In this document: in pieces, positions 1-8,047 of the stretch
Layout of the letters: every line of letters starts with the position of its first letter
Numbering within the stretch: position 1 is the stretch's first letter
Source of the DNA: JAVBQJ01 sp031549115
GTDB lineage: Bacteria; Verrucomicrobiota; Lentisphaeria; Victivallales; Victivallaceae
Direction of reading: 5' to 3'
Length of the DNA stretch: 64,000 bases
Assembly: GCA_031549115.1 (NCBI GenBank)
Contig: JAVBQJ010000051.1
Span: 26,774-90,773, forward strand
Program-made: the position numbers and the translations under genes
Notes under the pieces: model-generated
What the model saw: the letters and a program-made list of their open reading frames with translations, nothing else
Database searches by the model: none
What the model was told of the DNA's origin: nothing

Positions 1-466
1 TTACATCCCATCGGGGGTGGTATTGGTGGACAAGAATATGAAAATCGTCGAATGCAACCGTCATTTTGCCGAGTTCTTCGGCGAGGACGCGACGCTGGCC
101 TACGAGGCGGAACCGGGGCTGCCGGAAATGCCGATCGACAAGATCGCCGACCTTTCCGAACTGCTGCAATGCGCGCTGGATTCCGGCGGCGAAATCGAGC
201 GCTTCAATCAGGTTTTCGGCGACAAAATCTTTCATATCAGCGCCTTTACCATCGCGCCGCGCCAGATCGTCGGCGCCATCATTCAGGATGTGACCCAGAA
301 CGAGCTGCACCGCGAACAGGTTTCGGCCAAGGCGCGCGAGGTGATTCAGAAAAACGTCGCCACCGTCCAGAAGATCGCCCGCTACCTCGGCGAACACATG
401 GCGGAAACGGAAATCCTCCTGCGCGAGGTGGCAGGTTCCTACGGTGAAGGCGGCGAGAAAAAATGA
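1..466 (+). CDS. C-terminal part of a PAS-domain protein of an hfs-like hydrogenase cluster (5' end outside window)
   Basis: The reading frame is open from base 2 with no stop, so the true start lies upstream and only about 154 residues are visible. The visible part reads as a PAS sensor domain (VLVDKNMKIVECNRHFAEFFG, then a turn-rich middle and IVGAIIQDVT), followed by a charged helix that includes VQKIARYLGEHMAETE. In clostridial hfs-type clusters the gene in this place is a sensory [FeFe]-hydrogenase-like protein with a C-terminal PAS domain. The neighbours here (phosphatase, 2Fe-2S protein, hydrogenase) match that order. The stop overlaps the next start by 4 bp (ATGA), so translation is probably coupled. 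Whether an H-cluster domain lies upstream cannot be seen. Confidence 0.75.
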   Translation, partial: YIPSGVVLVDKNMKIVECNRHFAEFFGEDATLAYEAEPGLPEMPIDKIADLSELLQCALDSGGEIERFNQVFGDKIFHISAFTIAPRQIVGAIIQDVTQNELHREQVSAKAREVIQKNVATVQKIARYLGEHMAETEILLREVAGSYGEGGEKK

Positions 467-1647
467 GCCCGGAAAGCATCTTTGTCGAACTGGAATGCGC
501 CTGCCTCACCAAAGACGGGGAAAGCGTTTGCGGCGACGAGTTTCAGTGCATGCGTCTCAACAACGAAGAGCGGACGATCGCGGTGCTGTCCGACGGCCTC
601 GGCAGCGGGATCAAAGCCAGCCTCCTGGCCAACATGACCTCGACCATGGCGCTGAGTTTCGTGCGCAGCAACATGGATATACTGCAATCCGCCGAAACCA
701 TCATGGATACGCTGCCGGTATGTGAAGTGCGCAAGATCAGCTACGCGACCTTCACCATTTTCGACGTATTGATCGGCGGCAGTACCCGGGTGGTGGAAAT
801 GGGCAATCCGCCGTTCATCCACCTGCGCAACAACTGCGATCTGAATTGCGAGCGCCGGGTGTTGGTCTCCGACCGCTGGCCCGACCGCCAAATGGAGGTG
901 TCGCAGCTCAAGGTGGTGGCCGGCGACCGGCTGATTGCCTTTTCCGACGGCGTGACCCAGGCGGGACTGGGCAGGGTCGGTAATAAGTTCGGCTGGAGGC
1001 GTGAAGGCGCGCTGGAGTTCATCCAGGGACTGGTGACGGCCGATCCGGCGATTTCCGCGCGGGAGCTGTCGCAGGCGGTGGTGACGGCGGCGCGCCGCTT
1101 CAATCACGACGGCAAGTGCCATGACGATACCAGCTGCATGGTGATGTATCTGCGGCGCCCGCGCTGGCTGCGGCTGTTGAGCGGACCGCCGTTCCATGAG
1201 AAGAACGACGCCGATTTCGCGCGCCTGGCGCAGACCGCCCCCGGCAAGGTGATCATCGCCGGCGGCACCACCGCGAATCTGATTTCGCGGGAGTTGCAAC
1301 GGCCGGTGGAGGTGGATTTGAAGTTGGCGATGAAGGCCGGCAAGCTGCCGCCGCCGGCGAAGATGCGCGACATTGATCTGGTCAGCGAAGGGATTCTGAC
1401 GCTGACCGAAACCGCGCAGCGGCTGGAATCCGGCAATATGTCCGGCATGCCGCTGGCGGCGCAGCAGATGATCGATTTGCTGCTGGACAGCGATGTGATC
1501 GAGATGATCATCGGCACCCGGGTGAACGAGGCGCATCAGGATCCCAGTTTGCCGATGGACCTGGATATCCGCCGCAATATGATGCGCCGGTTGAAGGACA
1601 TTCTGGAAAGCAAATATCGAAAAACGGTAATAACCCGCTATTTTTAG
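463..1647 (+). CDS. SpoIIE/PP2C-type serine phosphatase of the hydrogenase cluster
   Basis: This 394-residue protein has a PP2C/SpoIIE phosphatase core in about residues 35-235. The metal-binding signatures are visible: VLSDGLGSG near residues 41-49, AFSDGVTQAG near 159-168, and HDDTSCMV near 221-228. A C-terminal extension of about 160 residues contains GKVIIAGGTTANL and has no family I can name. PP2C phosphatases of this type sit beside PAS proteins and [FeFe] hydrogenases in fermentative Firmicutes and probably relay a redox or hydrogen signal by partner-protein dephosphorylation; the target is unknown. Its start overlaps the PAS gene stop by 4 bp, and the 2Fe-2S gene follows after 24 bp with a GGAGAGGAG ribosome site. 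Confidence 0.88.
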   Translation: MSPESIFVELECACLTKDGESVCGDEFQCMRLNNEERTIAVLSDGLGSGIKASLLANMTSTMALSFVRSNMDILQSAETIMDTLPVCEVRKISYATFTIFDVLIGGSTRVVEMGNPPFIHLRNNCDLNCERRVLVSDRWPDRQMEVSQLKVVAGDRLIAFSDGVTQAGLGRVGNKFGWRREGALEFIQGLVTADPAISARELSQAVVTAARRFNHDGKCHDDTSCMVMYLRRPRWLRLLSGPPFHEKNDADFARLAQTAPGKVIIAGGTTANLISRELQRPVEVDLKLAMKAGKLPPPAKMRDIDLVSEGILTLTETAQRLESGNMSGMPLAAQQMIDLLLDSDVIEMIIGTRVNEAHQDPSLPMDLDIRRNMMRRLKDILESKYRKTVITRYF

Positions 1648-1671
1648 CAATTTGGGGAGAGGAGATATTTT

Positions 1672-1929
1672 ATGAAGAAGATCAAGGTGGAAATTTGTCT
1701 CGGAACGACCTGTTACATCCTCGGCGCGTCCAGCCTGCAGGGACTGGAAAGCTTTCTGCCGCCGGAGCTGGCCGACCGGGTGGAGGTGGTGGGGTGTCCT
1801 TGTCTGGGCGGGTGCCGCAGCCGTGATTACGGCCAGGCTCCGTTCGTCCGCATCAACGGACACGTATTGGTGGAAAGGGCCGATGTGGAGCGGGTGACCG
1901 AAGCCATCCGCAAGGAGTTGGAACTATGA
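1672..1929 (+). CDS. (2Fe-2S) thioredoxin-like ferredoxin, hydrogenase partner
   Basis: This 85-residue protein has the thioredoxin-like [2Fe-2S] pattern: CLGTTC near the N-terminus (residues 9-14) and GCPCLGGC near residues 42-49, as in NuoE/HydC-type subunits. It most likely passes electrons to or from the hydrogenase encoded next, whose start overlaps its stop by 4 bp (ATGA). The length is near that of stand-alone 2Fe-2S ferredoxins of hydrogenase clusters. A GGAGAGGAG ribosome site lies about 8 bp before the ATG. Cluster type is inferred from the four cysteines and context; the physiological electron partner is not shown by the sequence. Confidence 0.88.
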   Translation: MKKIKVEICLGTTCYILGASSLQGLESFLPPELADRVEVVGCPCLGGCRSRDYGQAPFVRINGHVLVERADVERVTEAIRKELEL

Positions 1930-3320
1930 ATAACGCCGCGGAGAGAATCCGCCGGGAATTGATGATCCGCGTGATCCGGGATTATTACGCCGGAGACCTG
2001 GCGGGGAAAATCGACCATATCCCGTACGAATTGCGGCCGCGGGCGATGCAGGCGAGCCGCTGCTGCATTTACAAGGACCGCGCGGTGCTGAAGTACCGGC
2101 TGATGGCGCTGCTCGGCTTCGGCATTGAGGACGAAACCGACGAGTCGACGCCGCTATGCGAATATCTGGCTTTGGCGGAAAAGCGCGAAAAGCCCGCCGG
2201 CAAAGTGTTGACGGTGATCCCGGCCGCCTGCCACGGCTGCATTGAGAGCCAGTACCTGGTCACCAATGCCTGCCGCGGCTGCTTCGCCCGCCCGTGTACT
2301 TTCGTATGCCCGCGCAAGGCCATCGAAGTCAAGGACCAGAGGGCGGTGATCGACCGGCACAAGTGCATCGACTGCGGCAAATGCGTCGGCGTCTGTCCGT
2401 ACCACGCGATTATCCGAACGCCGATTCCGTGCGTCGAAGCGTGTCCGGTCGGCGCGCTTTCGAAAGACGAAACCGGCGCGATGACCATCAACTTCGATCG
2501 CTGTGTCTCCTGCGGACAGTGCTTCAAGGCCTGTCCATTCAGCGCGGTGATGGAGCGTTCGAGCCTGATCGACATTCTGCAGGCGGTCAAGTCCGGGCGG
2601 CCGGTGGTGGCGCTGGTGGCGCCGGCGGCGTTGGGGCAATTCCCGGGAACGCTCGGGCAGCTCTTTTCGGCGATGAAGGAGGCCGGCTTCGCGGATATCA
2701 TCGAGGTCGCGCTCGGAGCGGAACGGACCACCGCTCACGAAGCCGAAGAGTTCATCGCGCGGATGGGTGAAGGGGCGCGGCTGATGACGTCGTCATGCTG
2801 TCCGGCTTACGTCGAAGCGGTCAGGCGGCATGTGCCGGAGCTGTTGCCGATGGTGTCCACGACGCCGAGCCCGATGCGTTTCGCGGCGGAAATCGCCCGC
2901 GAAAAACATCCGGACGCGACGATGGTTTTCATCGGCCCGTGCATCGCCAAGCGCTACGAGGCGTTGATTACGCCTGAGGTCGACTGGGTGATGACCTTCG
3001 AAGAGCTGGGCGCATGGCTGGCGGCGTTGAATGTGGATATCAACGCGATGCCGGAGTATCCGCTGGATCGCCCGGCGGCCGAATACGCCCGCAACTTCGC
3101 CCGCAGCTGCGGCGTCACCGCGGCGCTGATGGAGAATATGGATTCTCCGGTCAAGCTCGAAGAAAAAACGATCTCCGGCCTCGACCGCAAGACGATGACG
3201 CAGCTGAAGCTGTACGCGCAGGGAAAAATGCCGGGCAACTTCCTCGAAGTCATGGCCTGCCAGGGCGGCTGCGTCGGCGGTCCCTGTTCGCTGGTGGAGC
3301 CGCGTCCGCCGAAAAAATAG
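1926..3320 (+). CDS. Monomeric [FeFe] hydrogenase
   Basis: This 464-residue protein should catalyse reversible H2 formation with ferredoxin-type donors in the cytoplasm. The N-terminal half carries several Fe-S motifs: a Cys-rich stretch at residues 102-128, a ferredoxin motif CIDCGKCVGVCP at 147-158 with a partner CVEACP at 169-174, and CVSCGQCFKACP at 193-204. The H-cluster domain has all three signatures: TSSCCP (288-293), GPCIAKRYE (337-345) and EVMACQGGC (441-449). These variants resemble group B enzymes more than the Clostridium CpI type, but that sub-typing is from memory. The hydE/F/G maturases are not in the window. It is the last gene of the operon; a short dyad separates it from the convergent gene. 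Confidence 0.93.
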   Translation: MNNAAERIRRELMIRVIRDYYAGDLAGKIDHIPYELRPRAMQASRCCIYKDRAVLKYRLMALLGFGIEDETDESTPLCEYLALAEKREKPAGKVLTVIPAACHGCIESQYLVTNACRGCFARPCTFVCPRKAIEVKDQRAVIDRHKCIDCGKCVGVCPYHAIIRTPIPCVEACPVGALSKDETGAMTINFDRCVSCGQCFKACPFSAVMERSSLIDILQAVKSGRPVVALVAPAALGQFPGTLGQLFSAMKEAGFADIIEVALGAERTTAHEAEEFIARMGEGARLMTSSCCPAYVEAVRRHVPELLPMVSTTPSPMRFAAEIAREKHPDATMVFIGPCIAKRYEALITPEVDWVMTFEELGAWLAALNVDINAMPEYPLDRPAAEYARNFARSCGVTAALMENMDSPVKLEEKTISGLDRKTMTQLKLYAQGKMPGNFLEVMACQGGCVGGPCSLVEPRPPKK

Positions 3321-3328
3321 GCTACTGC

Positions 3329-3346
3329 GGTAATTTCAAAATTACC
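3329..3346. terminator. Palindrome between convergent genes, possible bidirectional terminator
   Basis: GGTAATTT-CA-AAATTACC is a perfect 8-bp inverted repeat that fills the gap between the hydrogenase stop (3320) and the stop of the minus-strand gene (3347). It has no GC-rich stem and no clear T-tract, so as an intrinsic terminator it would be weak. Position is the main argument. Confidence 0.35.
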
Positions 3347-6300
3347 TCACTGATAAACGACGAGATTGACCGCGCCCCACGGCTGAACCGGCGGGGAGCC
3401 GGACAGGAGGGGCGGCAGCCAGCCCCCCTCCCCGTCCGCCGAAAATTCGGTATCCGGGCCGGAGGCGAAGAGGATCTCCTCTTCGCCGCAGCGGACGGAG
3501 CCTTCGAACAGGAGGCCGGAAAGGCCGGCATGATTGATCAGCTCGAATGCCAGCTCATTGTCCTTTTCGCGCAGATACGGCGTGATGTCGAATTGATACG
3601 CAATGGTGTGATTCGACCCGCTTCCCACCGCTGTGCCGTTGACCGAAAAACGGAACGCGTCGTCCCCGGTGATACGGATGACGCCCGCTCCCGGGCGTCC
3701 CGGCAGCTTCAGCGACTGGCGGGCGAACGTGCTGCGCTCCGGGGTATTGTACAACGCCGGGTGCGCCGCCCATTGCCCGCGCCAGGCGACCGGATTCATG
3801 CTGCCGGTAACCGGACCGGAATGGAGCGCCGAGCGCGGTTGAAAGGCGCCGTGCCTGGAGATTTTAACCGGAACCGTCGACAGAATCACCACACCATTGG
3901 CCTTCAACTCGACATTGCCGCCGGCGGCAAAGGCGCTTCCAGCCGGACTGAGGAACCATGGACGGTTTCCGGGCAGCCGCGGTGTGACCCGCAGCGGATT
4001 TTTGCCCTCGTTGACCAGAATCGCCAGATACTCGCCATCGGCCTCATAACCGGCGATACGGAGCTCGGGCGGCGCCGCGTCGACATGTACCGTGACCGGA
4101 GTACCGGTGGAGACAAAGCTTTCGAGCGCCCGGAACTCCTGCAGCACGTCGGCCAGGGTTCCCATGTAATCGGAGGCGGTATCGCGCCCCAGCGAACCCG
4201 GACCGTAGAAGATCCAGCCGGTGGCGCCGTGGGTCAGCGCATTGTAACACATGAAACGCAATTGTTCGTAACTCGGGCGCGGATTGCGCGCATCGGCTTT
4301 GCCGCCGCCCTCTTCCCCCCAGGACCCGGCCTGCAGCACCATCCAGACCGGTTTCTTTCCCGCCACCGTCGAACGGACCAGATCGGTGTATTCGCCGACG
4401 CAGCTGACGGTGCGGTTTTCCAGCTCGCTGTGGCCGCCGCCCTCCGGTACCGGATAGATGTCGACACCGGTGACATCACAGACCTGGGAGTAACGCCGGA
4501 CGTTGGCATAGGTGCCGTAAGGGCCGGAAGTGGCGGTCAAACGCGGTGCGTGATTCTGCCACACGACGTATTCGGGGGCCGCCGCGTAGATGACACGGTA
4601 AACGTTGGCCAGATTTTCCCAGGGAATCAGCCGCATTTCCGATTCGTCGTCGAGCCAGCCGATGAAGTTGTCCAGCGTCCGGGCGGTGGCGATACGGGAG
4701 GCCAGCCGGGCCGCCACCTCTTCCAGCGTGCCTTCGGCGCGGTCGCCGGGATTGCCCCAGTCGACCACCGCGAGATCGTAGCGGGCCGCGGTCTGCGCCA
4801 GATAGCGGGCGGCCTCCGGATTGACGGTGAGCGAACCGAAGGCGATCGAATTGAAACCGGCCTGCTGATAAACGCTCAGGGCATCCTCCGACATTTCCGG
4901 AGTCAGCACCATCAACGGAAAGAACGGTTTGCCGTTCAAGGTCATCCGGTTGGCGGCATCGAAGCGTACCCCGCGTTCATACGGTTCGATGATGCGGAAA
5001 AAATCGCTGCCGGCATCGCCGTAGTTCAGCTCGTAGCCGCCTTTGCCGAGCTCCGGCAAGGCCAAGGTGACGCTTCCGGAAACTTCCGCAGCCGTTTCTT
5101 CGTAACGCCGCAGCTCGCGGCCGTCCAGCGTCTGCAATACGACCGTGAAACTGCCGGGCCGGGCCAATTCATACGCCAGCGTCAGCGACTTCGGCCGCTC
5201 CGGCGCAAACCATGTCGCCTGCGGCGGGAAGTCGGTCACCCGGAAATAGTCGACCGCCGCCGCCGGGAGCGCAACCGCGCTCGACTCCTCCCGTTTGCCG
5301 AGATAGAGATCGTCGAACCAGACGTTGCCGGGGGTCAATAACTGCAGACACACATAAGCGGAGGTCGGCTCCGTTTCCGGCATGATGAAATCGACTTGAA
5401 ACGGCTTCCAGCCGACATCGGAGCTGACCGGCGGCGAAATAAAGGTGCCGATGAATTCATCGCCGCGGCGCAGCTCCAGATAGAAGCGGAAATGAACCGA
5501 CGGATTCGAACCGGTATTGGCCCACAATGACAGCGTCATCGGCGTGCCGGGGGGAACTTGCCGCAACGCTTCGGCGAGACCGTTCTGTTGCCACCGCACG
5601 TAGTGCCGGTCGGAGAGCTCCGGCAGATCGCACCGGATTGCCAGGGAGCGGTTTCCGGTATGGGTAACCCGGTCGTCGACCGCCTGAAAACCGGCGGCGA
5701 AATCCAGCTGCAACGGCTCCCAAGCGACCGGCAGACCGTTGCCGTCAACCTCCTCGGCCGACGGGTTCCGCAAGAGATTGCCGTCGGTTCCCACCGCAGC
5801 GGGAGCCTGTCCGGCTTCGCCCAAATAAACATTGTCGAGCCAGAGTTTTCCGGTATTCAACAGCTGCAAACAGACGAAGGCGCTTCCGAAACCGCCGGTT
5901 TCCGGCTGTTTGAAGCGGAATACCCGCCGCTCCCAGCGATCAACCGGGGCGGAGAAATCCGGCGAAATGAAGTTGGTCGCCGCGCCGGCCGTGGTGGCGC
6001 CCTCCAGATACATCCGGAAACGGACGTCGGGAGAGTCGGCACGAACATCAGCCGACAGCTCCATTTCGGTTCCGGCCGGGATCCGGTTCAGCGGGGCGGC
6101 GAGACGGTCCTGCATGAACAGCACGTACGACTGCACGGTGACGGCCGGATCGCGGTTTTCCAACCGGACCGACCGGGTGCCGTCGGAGGCCATGGCGTCG
6201 TCGAGGTAATGATGTTTGCCGAGCGTCAGATGCTGCATTTTGTTCCAGCGTTCGGGCAGCGCGGGGTTGTCCGGATCGGCCGCTTCGAACGAGGGATTGT

Positions 6301-6367
6301 CAAGCAGGTTTCCGGCCGCCGCCGTCAACGTCAGCAGCGCGGCAAGAAAAAAGTAGTGACAGCGCAT
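3347..6367 (-). CDS. Large secreted protein with two carbohydrate-binding-like domains and a glycosidase-like TIM barrel
   Basis: Starting at the ATG at 6367 the product is about 1006 residues with a signal peptide (MRCHYFFLAALLTLTAAAG). An upstream in-frame ATG at 6382 exists, but it lies inside the preceding gene and would bury the signal. Two tandem jelly-roll-like domains follow, each opening with NLL(D/R)NPS and closing with a W-hD-D/N-hYLG motif (LWLDNVYLG, VWFDDLYLG), suggesting a duplicated carbohydrate-binding module. A central part starting at RMTLNGKPFFPLMVL looks like a TIM-barrel glycoside hydrolase (GWLDDESEM, YVVWQNHAPR, WMVLQAGSWG), then a C-terminal beta-sandwich. I cannot assign a GH family or catalytic pair. 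It follows a pseudopilin gene with a slight gap and probably shares its transcript. Confidence 0.8.
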   Translation of the reverse strand: MRCHYFFLAALLTLTAAAGNLLDNPSFEAADPDNPALPERWNKMQHLTLGKHHYLDDAMASDGTRSVRLENRDPAVTVQSYVLFMQDRLAAPLNRIPAGTEMELSADVRADSPDVRFRMYLEGATTAGAATNFISPDFSAPVDRWERRVFRFKQPETGGFGSAFVCLQLLNTGKLWLDNVYLGEAGQAPAAVGTDGNLLRNPSAEEVDGNGLPVAWEPLQLDFAAGFQAVDDRVTHTGNRSLAIRCDLPELSDRHYVRWQQNGLAEALRQVPPGTPMTLSLWANTGSNPSVHFRFYLELRRGDEFIGTFISPPVSSDVGWKPFQVDFIMPETEPTSAYVCLQLLTPGNVWFDDLYLGKREESSAVALPAAAVDYFRVTDFPPQATWFAPERPKSLTLAYELARPGSFTVVLQTLDGRELRRYEETAAEVSGSVTLALPELGKGGYELNYGDAGSDFFRIIEPYERGVRFDAANRMTLNGKPFFPLMVLTPEMSEDALSVYQQAGFNSIAFGSLTVNPEAARYLAQTAARYDLAVVDWGNPGDRAEGTLEEVAARLASRIATARTLDNFIGWLDDESEMRLIPWENLANVYRVIYAAAPEYVVWQNHAPRLTATSGPYGTYANVRRYSQVCDVTGVDIYPVPEGGGHSELENRTVSCVGEYTDLVRSTVAGKKPVWMVLQAGSWGEEGGGKADARNPRPSYEQLRFMCYNALTHGATGWIFYGPGSLGRDTASDYMGTLADVLQEFRALESFVSTGTPVTVHVDAAPPELRIAGYEADGEYLAILVNEGKNPLRVTPRLPGNRPWFLSPAGSAFAAGGNVELKANGVVILSTVPVKISRHGAFQPRSALHSGPVTGSMNPVAWRGQWAAHPALYNTPERSTFARQSLKLPGRPGAGVIRITGDDAFRFSVNGTAVGSGSNHTIAYQFDITPYLREKDNELAFELINHAGLSGLLFEGSVRCGEEEILFASGPDTEFSADGEGGWLPPLLSGSPPVQPWGAVNLVVYQ

Positions 6368-6371
6368 GATA

Positions 6372-7061
6372 TCAGATCCCATCGTCGCGAATGTCGATGT
6401 TTTTGTTCAGGACATCCTTGTGCTGGATACCGGCGGCGTGGCCGTCGAGGAAGACGCTGTTGATGAATTTATTGTGCACCTGTTCGGGCAGAATCGACCG
6501 CGAAGTGTCGGCGGTGATGTCGAAGTGGGAAAAATAATACATGATCCGGGGCGATCCGTCGGTATTGGTGCCATCGTCGTAACGGTTGCTGCCGTCGGTG
6601 ATCTGCATTTTTTCGGAAGGAGACTTCACGCTGGACAATTGGACCCAGGTGCCGGGCGTATTATAACTCTGCCAGCCGCAGCGGCCGCTGTAGGAATAAT
6701 TGACGACGCTGTCGTTCAACCCGTAATAGCCGCCGTCGTTGCCGACGATGGTCGGGCAGGTGAAGACTTTGCTGCGCACGTTGAGAAAATTTTGTTCGGT
6801 ATCGCCGGTGCCGCCGGCGACGTACGGAGTCAATGACGTCCACCACGGAAAGCCGACGTGAAATACCGCCGGCGGGAGGGTGTCTTTCTCGTCGCCGGCA
6901 TACATGGCGCTTCCGAGACCGAGCTGCTTGAGATTGCTGACGCATTTGATCGACTGCGCCGAAGCGCGGGCTTTGGAAAGAGCGGGAAGCAACATGCTGG
7001 CAAGGATGGCGATGATGGCAATCACAACGAGGAGTTCAATGAGTGTGAATTTCTTTTTCAT
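6372..7061 (-). CDS. Pseudopilin-like protein with H-X9-DG C-terminal motif
   Basis: This 229-residue protein has a type IV prepilin N-terminus ([20 protein letters not shown], Glu5 of the mature form present) and a C-terminal H-X9-DG box: His in [15 protein letters not shown] with exactly nine residues before DG. This architecture is hugely expanded in Lentisphaerae and Planctomycetes; these proteins are thought to be processed by prepilin peptidase and to sit at the cell surface, but their role is not established. It lies between a small TIM-barrel-like gene and a large secreted glycosidase-like gene on the same strand, suggesting the surface protein works with that enzyme. Confidence 0.9.
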   Translation of the reverse strand: MKKKFTLIELLVVIAIIAILASMLLPALSKARASAQSIKCVSNLKQLGLGSAMYAGDEKDTLPPAVFHVGFPWWTSLTPYVAGGTGDTEQNFLNVRSKVFTCPTIVGNDGGYYGLNDSVVNYSYSGRCGWQSYNTPGTWVQLSSVKSPSEKMQITDGSNRYDDGTNTDGSPRIMYYFSHFDITADTSRSILPEQVHNKFINSVFLDGHAAGIQHKDVLNKNIDIRDDGI

Positions 7062-7100
7062 TTTCCTGACCTTTCCGCTGACGCGTTGTTTATCCGGTTG

Positions 7101-7118
7101 ATTCCGGTTGCCCGGAAT
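7101..7118 (-). other. Hairpin with GNRA-type loop between two co-directional genes
   Basis: On the minus strand ATTCCGG-GCAA-CCGGAAT forms a perfect 7-bp stem closed by a GCAA tetraloop. It sits just after the stop of the 7131-7895 gene and before the pseudopilin start (7061). There is no T-tract, so it looks more like an RNA processing or stability element than a terminator. No function is demonstrated. Confidence 0.35.
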
Positions 7119-7130
7119 ATTGCTTTCGCT

Positions 7131-7895
7131 TCATGAAATCGGGAGATTCGAATTTTTCGCGATCCATTGCCGGGTCCATTCGATCGCCGGCAGCTCCATT
7201 CCGATCAGCGGGCTGCCGAGGATGACGATATCGTCGACACTTCCCCCTTGCAGGTGACGCAAAGCGGTTTCACATTGGTACTCCATGAGCTCCGGCGGAA
7301 TTTCCCGCAACGCGCCGAAATCCCACAGATAACAGCCCAGCGCCAGCTTCTTGTCCGGCATCTTTTCCCGGACGGCGGCGATATTCCGCTCCAGATGCCG
7401 CAGGTCGGCGCCCTCCCAGGTCCACAAATTGATCACATCGCACAGCGCCAGTTTCTCCCAGATGCCGGGCCATTCGAGCTGGCTGGTGTACAGCACCACC
7501 CACAACGGCAACTCCGCAGCGCGCATCTTGCCCGAGATCGTCGCCAGATCGAAATCGCGACCCGGATGGAAGAAATCGTCCATCATGCCGCCGGTGATAT
7601 TGGAGTATTGCTTTCGCAACGCCAGCACGTCGTCGAGATAGGCGGTGTCGTTGTCGTATTTGCAGGCGAGGTCTCCGATCACCGACCAGACCGCCTTGCG
7701 AAAGGACCGGAAACGCTCGTGATAGGCGGCGAACGGCGGCTTCGGGCTGCCGTTGTAGGTCACCATGATGATATTTTCGATCCCCATATGGTTGGCCGCT
7801 TCCTCCGGCGGGCAATGCGACTGCATGTTCAAGTTGGGATAGGAATTGTAGACGCCGGCGTCGTGACACCAGAAATAAAGATGGTCGCGCAACAT
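7131..7895 (-). CDS. Unknown cytoplasmic protein, probably TIM-barrel glycosidase-like
   Basis: The start at 7895 is chosen because GAGGAAAT lies just before the ATG; an open frame extending to 8090 would run through the promoter. The 254-residue product (MLRDHLYFWCHDAGVYN...) has no signal peptide. Segments such as TGGMMDDFFHPG, LWVVLYTSQLEWPG and VINLWTWEGADL recall the strand ends of TIM-barrel glycosidase-like proteins, and an aromatic- and acid-rich pattern supports sugar binding. I cannot name a family. It is transcribed from a consensus promoter divergent from a GntR/LacI-type regulator and lies upstream of a pseudopilin and a secreted glycosidase-like gene, so a role in the same sugar response is likely. 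Confidence 0.65.
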   Translation of the reverse strand: MLRDHLYFWCHDAGVYNSYPNLNMQSHCPPEEAANHMGIENIIMVTYNGSPKPPFAAYHERFRSFRKAVWSVIGDLACKYDNDTAYLDDVLALRKQYSNITGGMMDDFFHPGRDFDLATISGKMRAAELPLWVVLYTSQLEWPGIWEKLALCDVINLWTWEGADLRHLERNIAAVREKMPDKKLALGCYLWDFGALREIPPELMEYQCETALRHLQGGSVDDIVILGSPLIGMELPAIEWTRQWIAKNSNLPIS

Positions 7896-7932
7896 GATTT
7901 CCTCGGGACATTGAATTGTATTTTTGAAATGT

Positions 7933-7958
7933 ATGCTTAAATTATAGGATAAAAGCAT
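7933..7958. promoter_or_regulatory. Inverted repeat overlapping the -10 box, candidate operator
   Basis: ATGCTT (7933-7938) and AAGCAT (7953-7958) are inverted copies separated by 14 bp, extendable to GYATGCTT arms. They flank and cover the -10 box of the consensus promoter, the usual place for a repressor site. The divergent gene at 8048 encodes a DNA-binding regulator that could bind here. This is inference from position and symmetry. Confidence 0.5.
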
Positions 7959-7969
7959 GCCAATGTCAA
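7941..7969 (-). promoter_or_regulatory. Consensus sigma-70 promoter for the minus-strand sugar module
   Basis: On the minus strand TTGACA (7969-7964), a spacer of 17 bp and TATAAT (7946-7941) form an exact consensus housekeeping promoter. Transcription would start near 7934 and read into the gene starting at 7895. Confidence 0.8.
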
Positions 7970-8047
7970 TAGCCGGATGGTTTTTTGCCGGGAAAAAAAT
8001 GTTGTACTTTGTACTTTTCAATTCATACAATCGGGAGAAGTCGGAAC

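Noticed and set aside
439..1863. Long minus-strand open frame opposite the phosphatase gene
   Set aside because: His-, Arg- and Gln-rich translation without domains; it mirrors the GC-rich phosphatase codons.
3014..5341. 775-codon plus-strand open frame opposite the secreted glycosidase-like gene
   Set aside because: It overlaps two well-supported genes and reads as an Arg/Gly/Asp-rich shadow with no motif.
8002..8031. Possible plus-strand promoter TTGTAC-N18-TACAAT for the regulator at 8048
   Set aside because: Transcription would start after the GGGAG ribosome site, leaving no leader; the spacing makes it unlikely.
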